Source: an uncultured Alphaproteobacteria bacterium (lineage in GTDB: Bacteria; Pseudomonadota; Alphaproteobacteria; Rhizobiales; Aestuariivirgaceae). Taken from it: a DNA stretch of 32,560 nt. The notes beneath the pieces were generated by a model, which did no database searches, had not been told where the DNA came from, and saw only the letters and a program-made list of their open reading frames with translations. This document shows, one piece after another, positions 18,174 through 25,018 of this stretch. The stretch's first letter is position 1, and the number at the start of each line of letters is the position of its first letter. The stretch covers positions 1 through 32,560 of the forward strand of contig CALMZX010000125.1 in assembly GCA_937870685.1 (NCBI GenBank), read 5' to 3'. A program made the position numbers and the translations under genes.

Positions 18174-18191
18174 TTGACATTTCATCTGTCA
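18174..18191 (+). promoter_or_regulatory. Perfect TTGACA with overlapping inverted repeat upstream of erpA
   Basis: TTGACA at 18174-18179 is a perfect -35 hexamer, 30 bases before the erpA ATG. It overlaps an inverted repeat TGACA-N7-TGTCA (18175-18191). The -10 position (about 18197-18202) reads AAAATC, a poor match. No ribosome site is visible before the ATG. If used, transcription would begin almost at the start codon. Confidence 0.4.
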
Positions 18192-18208
18192 CACCCAAAA
18201 TCCCGCCC

Positions 18209-18532
18209 ATGACTGATCTCGCCCTTACCGTAACTCCGGCCGCCGCAAAACGCATTCTTGAGATTGCGCCGCAGGACGCCGCGCTCCGCATTGCCGTGAA
18301 CGGCGGCGGCTGTTCGGGTTTCCAGTATGAATTCAAGCTGGAAGCAGACCGCGCCGAGGATGACACGGCCTTTGAGCGCGATGGCGCCACCGTGCTGGTG
18401 GACAGCGTTTCCATGGGCTTCCTTGCGGGTTCGACGGTTGATTTCGTCGATGACCTGATGGGCCAGTCCTTCCGCGTGCAGAACCCGCAGGCCAAGTCCT
18501 CCTGCGGATGCGGCACCAGTTTTTCGCTCTGA
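18209..18532 (+). CDS. erpA: A-type iron-sulfur cluster insertion protein
   Basis: This 107-residue HesB/IscA-family carrier delivers Fe-S clusters to apoproteins. The three conserved cysteines are C35 (GGGCSGFQY), C99 and C101 (SSCGCGTSF). The start is the ATG at 18209; the frame is open for more than a kilobase upstream, but that is antisense to dgt. ErpA is preferred over IscA because the divergent erpA/dgt arrangement is common in Alphaproteobacteria, but the proteins are hard to separate by sequence. It is convergent with ribH, with only three bases between the stops. No classical ribosome site precedes the ATG. Confidence 0.93.
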   Translation: MTDLALTVTPAAAKRILEIAPQDAALRIAVNGGGCSGFQYEFKLEADRAEDDTAFERDGATVLVDSVSMGFLAGSTVDFVDDLMGQSFRVQNPQAKSSCGCGTSFSL

Positions 18533-18535
18533 GCC

Positions 18536-19015
18536 TTACTTCTTTTTCTTGCCCAACGCAGACACGACCCGCAACGCCTTGACCGAGGCCAGGCAGGCGG
18601 CAGCGGACTCGCGTCCCTTGTTGAAATCATCGTCCTTGGCCCGGCGCTCGGCCTGCTCTGCCGTGTAGGTGGTGATCACGCCGAAGGCGACGGGCACGCC
18701 GCTGTTCAGCGTCGCCATCATGGTGCCATGGGTGGCCGCAAGGCTGATGTACTCGAAATGCGCCGTCTCGCCCTTGATGACGCAGCCCAGCGTGATGATG
18801 CCGTCGAAGCGCTTCGTCTTGGCCAGCTTCTCCGCAATCAGCGGCAGTTCAAAGGCACCCGGTGCGGAAAACACATGCGCCTCATCCAGGGGGCAGCCTT
18901 GCTCGGCCAGATAGGCCTTGGCGCCGCGCAGCAGGCCGTGCGTCACCCCGGTGTTGAAGGCGCTGACAACCGCGGCAAAAACTGGCGGCTTCTCTGACTT
19001 CTTCGATTTGCCCAT
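18536..19015 (-). CDS. ribH: 6,7-dimethyl-8-ribityllumazine synthase
   Basis: A 159-residue subunit of lumazine synthase, which condenses the GTP-derived pyrimidine with 3,4-dihydroxy-2-butanone 4-phosphate. Conserved motifs are SAPGAFELP, LGCVIKGETAHFEYI with the catalytic His, VPVAFGVITTYTAEQA and the C-terminal arginine region. Both ends are unusually lysine-rich (MGKSKKSEKPP and GKKKK), which the core fold does not need. It is the last gene of the FMN-riboswitch operon, nine bases after the ribA stop. Confidence 0.96.
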   Translation of the reverse strand: MGKSKKSEKPPVFAAVVSAFNTGVTHGLLRGAKAYLAEQGCPLDEAHVFSAPGAFELPLIAEKLAKTKRFDGIITLGCVIKGETAHFEYISLAATHGTMMATLNSGVPVAFGVITTYTAEQAERRAKDDDFNKGRESAAACLASVKALRVVSALGKKKK

Positions 19016-19024
19016 GGCTCACTC

Positions 19025-19648
19025 CTATTCGATGCTGAGGACATGGCCAAACTTGTCACGCTTGGCCGCGAGGTATTTGACGTTGTGCGGATTGGGATCG
19101 ATGGCAAGCGGCCGCACAGCTGCAATGGCAATGCCATGGTCCTGCAGGGCCATGGCCTTGGCCGGATTGTTGCTCAGAAGGTCGATCTCCGTCATCCCCA
19201 GCGCTTCCAGAATGCGCGCTGCAACCGCGAAATCACGTCCGTCCGCCGTGAAGCCCAGCGCCAGATTGGCCTCCACCGTGTCGAGGCCCTTGTCCTGGAG
19301 TGCATAGGCCCTGATCTTGTTGGCAAGGCCGATGCCGCGCCCCTCGTGCCCGCGCAGGTAAATCACCGCGCCACCATCACTTTCATCCACCTGGCGGATC
19401 GCCTCCTGCAATTGCGGACCGCAATCACAGCGCAGGCTGCCGAAGGCCTCACCCGTCAGGCACTCGGAATGGATGCGCACCAGCGGCACGGCGGCATTGC
19501 CCGCCTTGACCAGCGCCACATGCTCGATCCCGGTCTCGGAATCGCGGAAGGCGCGCATTTCCAGCTCGCCCTCGGAATAGGCCGAGGGCATGCGGGCGCG
19601 CGCGATTTCCGTCACCCGTGGCGCAGCGGCTTTTCGGTCAGTCTTCAT
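19025..19648 (-). CDS. ribA: GTP cyclohydrolase II
   Basis: This 207-residue enzyme opens GTP to start the pyrimidine branch of riboflavin synthesis. The zinc ligands are C63, C74 and C76 (SECLTGEAFGSLRCDCG). The catalytic block RGHEGRGIGL lies at 99-108. It is a stand-alone GTP cyclohydrolase II: no RibB (DHBP synthase) domain precedes it, so ribB must be elsewhere in the genome. The start is the ATG at 19648, which overlaps the ribE stop as ATGA and indicates translational coupling. The frame extends upstream only inside ribE. Confidence 0.95.
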   Translation of the reverse strand: MKTDRKAAAPRVTEIARARMPSAYSEGELEMRAFRDSETGIEHVALVKAGNAAVPLVRIHSECLTGEAFGSLRCDCGPQLQEAIRQVDESDGGAVIYLRGHEGRGIGLANKIRAYALQDKGLDTVEANLALGFTADGRDFAVAARILEALGMTEIDLLSNNPAKAMALQDHGIAIAAVRPLAIDPNPHNVKYLAAKRDKFGHVLSIE

Positions 19649-20250
19649 GAGAGATAGGGCTTGCATAACCGCTCCACATATTTGGCGATGACATCGGCCT
19701 CCACGTTCACCGTGTCGCCTTCGGAAAGGTCGCTCAGGTTGGTGTGGGCCCAGGTGTGGGGAATGATGGTGATGCCGACTCGCGTCTGGCTGTCCTCGTG
19801 TTCGACGCTGTTCAGCGTCAGGCTGATGCCGTTGATGGCAATCGAGCCCTTCTCCACGCAATAGCGGCCGACGGCAGCGGGCAGCACAAAGACCAGCTTG
19901 AAGGCTTCGGCGTCCGGCGTGATTGACTCCAGTACGCCAAGCCCGTCCACATGCCCCTGCACCAGATGGCCCGAGAGCCGCGTTTCCAACTTCACGGCGC
20001 GCTCAAGATTGACATGCGCGAGCGGTACCAGATGCCCGAGGTTGCTGCGCGTGATGGTTTCGCGGCTGACAAAGAATGTCGCCATGCCCGCCGCATTGAA
20101 GCGCACCACCGTCAGGCAAACGCCATTGACGGCAATGCTCTCGCCCAGTTCCAGGCCTTCAAACCCGGTGGCGATCTCGAGAATGAGCGTGCCATCCTCT
20201 TCCGATACCGCATGCACACCGGCGCGTTTTTCAATGATCCCCGAAAACAT
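19645..20250 (-). CDS. ribE: Riboflavin synthase
   Basis: A 201-residue enzyme that dismutates two molecules of ribityllumazine to riboflavin. It has the typical N-terminal MFSGIIEKRG-like start (MFSGIIEKRAGV) and two tandem lumazine-binding domains. The halves show GESIAVNGVCLTV and KGSIAINGISLTL as equivalent motifs, with GHLVQGHVDG linking them. The ATG at 20250 overlaps the ribD stop as TGATG; longer starts up to 20358 fall inside ribD and are rejected. Coupled to ribD and ribA. Confidence 0.96.
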   Translation of the reverse strand: MFSGIIEKRAGVHAVSEEDGTLILEIATGFEGLELGESIAVNGVCLTVVRFNAAGMATFFVSRETITRSNLGHLVPLAHVNLERAVKLETRLSGHLVQGHVDGLGVLESITPDAEAFKLVFVLPAAVGRYCVEKGSIAINGISLTLNSVEHEDSQTRVGITIIPHTWAHTNLSDLSEGDTVNVEADVIAKYVERLCKPYLS

Positions 20251-21260
20251 CAGGCGCTCTCCAATGCAGGTTGAGGTGGTTTGGCACGCAGGCGGCGCTC
20301 CACGCTGTCCGTGGCCGGCCCGCCCGCGTTCTTCCGTATGATGATGTGCTCGTCCCAAAGGCCGTTGGAGAGAACATGCGCCGTCACCGCTGGCCCGGCC
20401 TCAACGAGCATCTCAAGCGCGCCGTTCGCCGCTGCCGCTGTCAATGCGTCATCAACCGAGGCCACCACTTGGGGCCGGAAACCACGGCGCTGTGCCAGTG
20501 AAAGATACGCCGGGGGCACTCGCCTCCGGCGGTCCAGAATGAACAGGTCACGCACCTTGCCCGTGTGATCCTCAACATGCCGCACGGTGAATTCCGGCAT
20601 GTCTGCCAACACGGTTCCGGAGCCTGTGAGAATGGCATCAGCGCGCTTGCGCAACTGGTGCGCAAGGCGAAGCGACGACGGCGACGTGAAGGTCTTTTGT
20701 CCGGCGAGCGGAATCATCGAACCCGCTTCATCCAGTGCCTGCTTCACCGTCACCCACGGCACGCCGTGGCGCACCCGCTTGGCAAAGGGCGCGAGAAGCC
20801 CTGCCGCCGCCGCGGCCAGACCCGGCTCGCGTTCAGCCATCCACCGCACGGAAAGGCCCGCCTCCCGCAGCCGCCGTGCCCCGCCGCCACGCACCGCTGG
20901 ATTGGGATCCGGTGATCCGATCCACACGACCCGCACCGGGCTCGCCAGAATGGCATCGCAACAGGGCGGGGTTCGGCCGGTGTGGTTGCAGGGCTCCAGC
21001 GTCACCAGCAGCGTGTGGGCCCTGTCCAGCGTTCCGGTCGCGGCACAGATGGAAAGCGCCTTTGCCTCGGCATGTGCCTCTCCGGCTCGCTGGTGCGCGG
21101 CAACGGCCAGTTCCCAGCCTTGCCCATCCAGTACCACGCATCCCACCGGAGGATTGGGCGAAGTCGCACCGCGATAGGCCTCGGCAGCCGCCAGCGCGCG
21201 CGCAAACGCGGCGGAGATGATCTCCGCTGGCAGTTCCCGGTGTTGCGTGGCCACTGTCAT
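20250..21260 (-). CDS. ribD: Riboflavin biosynthesis deaminase/reductase
   Basis: A 336-residue bifunctional protein acting after GTP cyclohydrolase II. The N-terminal deaminase domain has the zinc motif HAE (63-65) and PC...C (C91, C100 in EPCNHTGRTPPC), with SPNPPVGCVV near 34-43. The C-terminal reductase domain runs from about residue 155 (PWVTVKQALD) and includes ILTGSGTVLAD and LVEAGPAVTAHVL. The ATG at 21260 is chosen because AAGG lies five bases before it; a GTG seven codons upstream (21281) is less likely. This is the first gene behind the FMN riboswitch and is overlapped by ribE at its stop. Confidence 0.95.
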   Translation of the reverse strand: MTVATQHRELPAEIISAAFARALAAAEAYRGATSPNPPVGCVVLDGQGWELAVAAHQRAGEAHAEAKALSICAATGTLDRAHTLLVTLEPCNHTGRTPPCCDAILASPVRVVWIGSPDPNPAVRGGGARRLREAGLSVRWMAEREPGLAAAAAGLLAPFAKRVRHGVPWVTVKQALDEAGSMIPLAGQKTFTSPSSLRLAHQLRKRADAILTGSGTVLADMPEFTVRHVEDHTGKVRDLFILDRRRRVPPAYLSLAQRRGFRPQVVASVDDALTAAAANGALEMLVEAGPAVTAHVLSNGLWDEHIIIRKNAGGPATDSVERRLRAKPPQPALESA

Positions 21261-21295
21261 GCGCGCCTTGCCCGTCTCCACGACGAACCTTCACG

Positions 21296-21317
21296 AGGGC
21301 GCAACGGCAAACGCCCT
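21296..21317 (-). promoter_or_regulatory. Hairpin in the ribD leader, candidate expression platform
   Basis: AGGGCG and CGCCCT pair around a 10-base loop between the FMN aptamer and ribD. No T-run follows, so transcription termination is not evident. On the RNA strand the loop contains TTTGCC, which could pair (with one G-U) with GGCAAG over the ribD ribosome site (minus strand, 21272-21267). That suggests control of translation, but is inferred only. Confidence 0.35.
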
Positions 21318-21351
21318 GCGGCCCCACGAGGGAGCCACACGGCATTGCAGT

Positions 21352-21491
21352 GTTCTCTTTCATCCGGACTATACCGTCGGCCCCGGATTTGCACCGGATC
21401 TGCTGGACATTCCCCCGAAGGAGAACCGCTCGCGGGCTTTCAGCCGAAGCTGATTTACCGCCGGTGGGGAATTTCACCCCGCCCTGAGAAC
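21352..21491 (-). ncRNA. FMN riboswitch (RFN element)
   Basis: Read on the minus strand, the leader has the hallmark RFN blocks. It starts GTTCTCAGGGCGGGGTGAAA, then has TTCCCCACCGGCGGTAAAT, AGCCCGCGAGCG and CCGGTGCAAATCCGG. It ends with TAGTCCGGATGAAAGAGAAC. The closing P1 stem is GTTCTC (21491-21486) with GAGAAC (21357-21352). The aptamer binds FMN and turns off riboflavin synthesis genes when FMN is plentiful. It precedes ribD by about 91 bases. All conserved cores look intact. Confidence 0.95.
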
Positions 21492-21568
21492 GTACGTCTG
21501 TTGTTCACAAACTGGCTGTCTATTTAGGGGGCCCGCGCCAAAACGCAAGCCCGCCTTCGGCAGACCTC
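21492..21568 (-). promoter_or_regulatory. Gap between glmS and the FMN riboswitch: possible promoter and weak terminator
   Basis: The ribD-glmS interval (21261-21568) is filled mainly by the riboswitch and its leader. In this remaining part, read on the minus strand, a short stem CTGCC/GGCGG (21563-21551) follows the glmS stop and could be a weak terminator. TTGCGT, 16 bases and TAAATA (about 21526-21521) could be a promoter starting some 20 bases before the aptamer. Both matches are partial. Confidence 0.3.
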
Positions 21569-23395
21569 TTATTCCACCGTCACACTCTTCGCCAGGTTGC
21601 GCGGCTGGTCCACGTCGGTGCCCATCTGCACGGCGGCGTGGTAGGCCAGCAGCTGCACCGGCAGCGCGTAGACCATCGGATTGATGAAGGGGTGCATCTT
21701 CGGCATGGTGATGCAGTGAAAGGTTTTGCCGGAGTTGTTGCGGCAACCCGCATCATCCGTCATCAGCACGATCTTGCCGCCACGCGCCGCCACTTCCTCC
21801 ATGTTGGAAATCGTCTTCTCGTAGAGGTCGTCATGCGGTGCCAGCACCAGCACCGGAACATTCTCGTCGATCAGTGCGATCGGCCCGTGCTTCAGTTCAC
21901 CCGCCGCATAACCTTCCGCGTGTATGTAGCTGATTTCCTTGAGTTTAAGCGCACCTTCCATGGCAATCGGATACATGATGCCACGGCCGAGGAAGAGCAC
22001 GTCCCGCGCCCCCGCCACGTCTTTCGCCACAGCGGCGATGTGCTTTTCCTGGTGCAGCACCTCAGCCATGTGGCGCGGAGCCTCCAGAAGTGCTCCCACC
22101 AGTTCCTGTTCCCTCTCCGGCGTCAGGTGGCCGCGCTGCTTGGCTGCCAGCAGTGCAAGGGCGGCGAGCGCCGACAGCTGGCAGGTGAAGGCCTTGGTGG
22201 AGGCCACGCCGATTTCAGGACCGGCATAGGTGCGCACCACCATTTCGGATTCACGCGCGATCGTTGATTCCGGCACGTTCACCACGGCCAGGGTATGCTG
22301 CCCCTGCGACTTGGAATAGCGCAGCGCCGCCAGCGTATCCGCCGTCTCACCGGACTGCGACACGACGATGGCCAGCCCGTTCTTGGCCAGCGGCGCCTCC
22401 CGGTAACGGAACTCAGAAGCGATATCCACATCGCACGGCAGGCGGGCAATGCGCTCGAACCAATACTTCGCAGTGAGCCCCGCGTAAGATGCCGTGCCGC
22501 ACGCCGTCACCGAAACCCGGTCCAGCTTGGCGAAATCGAAGGCCATCTTTTCCGGCACCCGCACGGTTCGGTTGGCGAAGTCGATGTATTCGGCCAGCGT
22601 ATGCCCAACCACTTCCGGCTGCTCGGCAATTTCCTTGGCCATGAAGTGGCGGTGGTTGCCCTTGTCCACCAGCATGGAGGACGCCTGGCTGAAGCTCATG
22701 GGGCGCAAGACGGGCATGTTCTGCGCGTCGTAAATCTTGGCCGAACCGCGCGTCACCACAACCCAGTCACCGTCTTCAAGGTAGGTCACCTTGTTGGTGA
22801 AGGGTGCCAGCGCAATGGCGTCCGAGCCGAGATACATCTGCCCCTCGCCATGGCCCACGGCCAGCGGCGAGCCCTGGCGCGCACCGATCAGCAGGTCCGG
22901 CTCGCTCTTGAACAGGATGGCAAAGGCAAACGCGCCATGCAGGCGCGGCAACACGGCCTTGACCGAGTCCACCGGCGACTTGCCCTGGGCCCGCTGGTCG
23001 GCAATGGCGTGGGCCACCACTTCGGTGTCGGTCTGCGTCTGGAACTGGTGCCCCTTGGCGGCCAGTTCTTCCTTCAATTCGCGGAAGTTCTCGATGATGC
23101 CGTTGTGCACGATCACCACATCCCCCGCCGTGTGCGGATGGGCATTGGTTTCGGTTGCGGCGCCATGGGTGGCCCAGCGCGTGTGGCCGATGCCGGACAC
23201 GCCCGTCATCGGCTCGGCACGCAGGCGTTCTTCCAGGTTCTTCAGCTTGCCGGGCGCGCGGCGGCGTTCAATGCCGCCGTTCTCCAGCGTCGCAACGCCA
23301 GCCGAGTCATAGCCGCGATATTCCAGCCGCCGCAGCGCCTCCACAATCGACAGCGCCACGGGCTCCTTGCCCAGAATGCCAACAATGCCACACAT
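21569..23395 (-). CDS. glmS: Glutamine-fructose-6-phosphate aminotransferase (isomerizing)
   Basis: A 608-residue enzyme making glucosamine-6-phosphate from fructose-6-phosphate and glutamine, the entry to UDP-GlcNAc. The N-terminal glutaminase begins MCGIVGI, with Cys2 as nucleophile, and shows LEYRGYDSAG and GHTRWATHG. Two SIS domains follow (VSQSGETADTLAAL and LGRGIMYPIAMEGALKLKE). The C-terminus ends DQPRNLAKSVTVE as in all GlmS. It is 12 bases downstream of glmU. No glmS ribozyme is expected or seen. It lies upstream of the FMN riboswitch on the same strand. Confidence 0.97.
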   Translation of the reverse strand: MCGIVGILGKEPVALSIVEALRRLEYRGYDSAGVATLENGGIERRRAPGKLKNLEERLRAEPMTGVSGIGHTRWATHGAATETNAHPHTAGDVVIVHNGIIENFRELKEELAAKGHQFQTQTDTEVVAHAIADQRAQGKSPVDSVKAVLPRLHGAFAFAILFKSEPDLLIGARQGSPLAVGHGEGQMYLGSDAIALAPFTNKVTYLEDGDWVVVTRGSAKIYDAQNMPVLRPMSFSQASSMLVDKGNHRHFMAKEIAEQPEVVGHTLAEYIDFANRTVRVPEKMAFDFAKLDRVSVTACGTASYAGLTAKYWFERIARLPCDVDIASEFRYREAPLAKNGLAIVVSQSGETADTLAALRYSKSQGQHTLAVVNVPESTIARESEMVVRTYAGPEIGVASTKAFTCQLSALAALALLAAKQRGHLTPEREQELVGALLEAPRHMAEVLHQEKHIAAVAKDVAGARDVLFLGRGIMYPIAMEGALKLKEISYIHAEGYAAGELKHGPIALIDENVPVLVLAPHDDLYEKTISNMEEVAARGGKIVLMTDDAGCRNNSGKTFHCITMPKMHPFINPMVYALPVQLLAYHAAVQMGTDVDQPRNLAKSVTVE

Positions 23396-23407
23396 GGAAC
23401 CTGCTCC

Positions 23408-24763
23408 TTAAACCTTCGATTTTTGCAATTTGCGTGCCTGTTTCGCGGCACGGTAGCGCTTTGCCCAGCCATCCTTAACGTCGAATGCGGGCCGCCCGAT
23501 GGCAAGCGCGTCCGGCGGAACCTCGGATGAAACCACCGTACCCGCCGCGATGTTGGCCCCGCTGCCCACCTTCACGGGCGCCACCAGCGAGGTGTTGGAA
23601 CCGACGAAGACATTCTCGCCGATCTCCGTCAGATGTTTTTCATAGCCATCATAGTTGCAGGTGATGGTGCCGGCCCCGATGTTGGAGCCGGCGCCCACCT
23701 TGGCATCACCGATGTAGCTGAGATGGTTTGCCTTGGCCCCTTTGCCGAGCGTCGACTTCTTGATCTCGACATAGTTGCCCACGTGTACGTTCTCGCCCAG
23801 TTCAGCACCCGGGCGCAGCCGGGCGAAGGGCCCGATGCGCGCCCCCTTGCCGATCACCGCCCCTTCGATATGGCAGTTGGCGAGAATGTGAACATCATCG
23901 CCCACCGTCACCTTGGGCCCGAAAAACACATTGGGTTCGATGACCACGTCACGGCCCACTGCCGTGTCGGCGGAGAAATAGACGGTGGCCGGATCAACAA
24001 GCGTCGCCCCACCCAGCATCGCCTTCTGGCGCAGGCGCTTCTGGAATTCCGCTTCCATGGTGGCAAGCTGGACCCGGTCATTCACACCCGCCGTGTCCGC
24101 TTCGGGGCACAGGCTGATGGCGCAGCTGTTGCCGGCCGCATGCATCAGTTCCACGACGTCGGTCAGATAAAGTTCGCCCTGCGCGTTGGCTGGCGAGAGC
24201 TTGTGCAGCATCGGCCACAGGTGATGCGAGCCGATGGCGATCACGCCGGAATTGCACAGGTCAATGGCGCGTTCCGCCTCGCTGGCATCCTTCTGCTCGC
24301 GGATCGCGACCAGCCGGTCACCCTCCACGATCAGGCGGCCATAGCCGAAGGGATTCATCGCCTTGAAGCCCAGCACCGCCATGCGTGCGCTGGCATCCTT
24401 CACCGCCACCAGATCAAGCAGCGCCTGCGGCTGGATCAGTGGAGCATCACCGTAAAGCACCAGCACCGTGCCGGTGAAATCCCTGAGCGCCGCCTCTGCC
24501 ATCATCACGGCGTGGCCCGTGCCCCGCCGTTCGGTCTGTTCGGCAAAGCGCGCCTCCGGCACGATGGACAGCGTTTCCGCTTTCACAGCCTCCTGCCCCG
24601 GACCATGCACCACCACGATGTGGCGCGGCCCCACGGCCTTCGCCGCATGCAGCACGTGGCCCAAAAGGCTCCGCCCCGCCGCGCGGTGCAGGACCTTCGG
24701 AATATCTGATTTCATGCGGGTTCCCATGCCCGCGGCAAGAATGACGACTGCGATTCCCGACAT
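23408..24763 (-). CDS. glmU: Bifunctional UDP-GlcNAc pyrophosphorylase / glucosamine-1-phosphate acetyltransferase
   Basis: A 451-residue enzyme that acetylates glucosamine-1-phosphate and couples it to UTP, giving UDP-GlcNAc for peptidoglycan and lipid A. The N-terminal uridylyltransferase has VILAAGMGTRMKSDIPKVLH (7-26) and VLYGDAPLI. The C-terminal part from about residue 250 is a left-handed beta-helix of hexapeptide repeats, with the acetyltransferase His in NYVEIKKSTLGKGAKANHLSYIGDA (split here: YVEIKKS, then KANHLSYIGD). The start at 24763 has GGGGAC just upstream. It forms an operon with glmS. The 165-base region upstream is shared with the divergent tRNA-Lys promoter. Confidence 0.97.
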   Translation of the reverse strand: MSGIAVVILAAGMGTRMKSDIPKVLHRAAGRSLLGHVLHAAKAVGPRHIVVVHGPGQEAVKAETLSIVPEARFAEQTERRGTGHAVMMAEAALRDFTGTVLVLYGDAPLIQPQALLDLVAVKDASARMAVLGFKAMNPFGYGRLIVEGDRLVAIREQKDASEAERAIDLCNSGVIAIGSHHLWPMLHKLSPANAQGELYLTDVVELMHAAGNSCAISLCPEADTAGVNDRVQLATMEAEFQKRLRQKAMLGGATLVDPATVYFSADTAVGRDVVIEPNVFFGPKVTVGDDVHILANCHIEGAVIGKGARIGPFARLRPGAELGENVHVGNYVEIKKSTLGKGAKANHLSYIGDAKVGAGSNIGAGTITCNYDGYEKHLTEIGENVFVGSNTSLVAPVKVGSGANIAAGTVVSSEVPPDALAIGRPAFDVKDGWAKRYRAAKQARKLQKSKV

Positions 24764-24855
24764 GTGTCCCCGTGAATGCCCCTGAAGCGGCCCCTTTTCA
24801 GATTCGGCCCTACATGAAACGGGTGATTAGTCCCTTAATTGTGGCATTTCTACTT

Positions 24856-24898
24856 GCGCCATCCGGCGCTTGACCCCCCAACAAAGCCTCCCTAGAAG
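24856..24898 (+). promoter_or_regulatory. Promoter for tRNA-Lys, with adjacent palindrome
   Basis: TTGACC (24870-24875), a 17-base spacer and TAGAAG (24893-24898) make a good sigma-70-type promoter in the alphaproteobacterial style, about 30 bases before the tRNA. Directly upstream, GCGCC-ATCC-GGCGC (24856-24869) forms a perfect 5-bp palindrome touching the -35 element. The palindrome could be a regulator site or simply structure. Confidence 0.55.
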
Positions 24899-24928
24899 GG
24901 CCCCGCACAACGGGATTCCGCACCCGGG

Positions 24929-25003
24929 GGGCCGGTAGCTCAGGGGTAGAGCACGTGACTTTTAATCATGTGGTCGCGGGTTCGATTCCCGCCCGGCTCA
25001 CCA
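24929..25003 (+). tRNA. tRNA-Lys (anticodon UUU)
   Basis: The full cloverleaf can be folded. The acceptor stem is GGGCCGG (24929-24935) with CCGGCTC (24993-24999), including one G-U. The D stem is GCTC/GAGC. The anticodon stem is CGTGA/TCATG around CTTTTAA, with anticodon TTT at 24961-24963. The T stem is GCGGG/CCCGC with loop TTCGATT. The discriminator is A25000, and CCA is encoded at 25001-25003. It ends 15 bases before the stop of the opposing M20 gene. No integrase or att-like duplication is seen. Confidence 0.97.
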
Positions 25004-25018
25004 ATTGCAGGAAATCAT

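Noticed and set aside
18175..18191. RirA/IRO-type iron box (TGA-N9-TCA) at erpA
   Set aside because: The spacing between TGA and TCA is 11, not 9, so it does not match the known box.
16934..18208. Upstream extension of the erpA frame by more than 400 codons
   Set aside because: It lies antisense to dgt and has no similarity to Fe-S carriers; ErpA proteins start at about the ATG used here.
23396..23407. glmS ribozyme
   Set aside because: The gap to glmU is only 12 bases, and this ribozyme is typical of Gram-positive bacteria.
22295..24709. Long plus-strand open frames opposite glmS and glmU
   Set aside because: They mirror the codon structure of the real genes and have no recognisable protein features.
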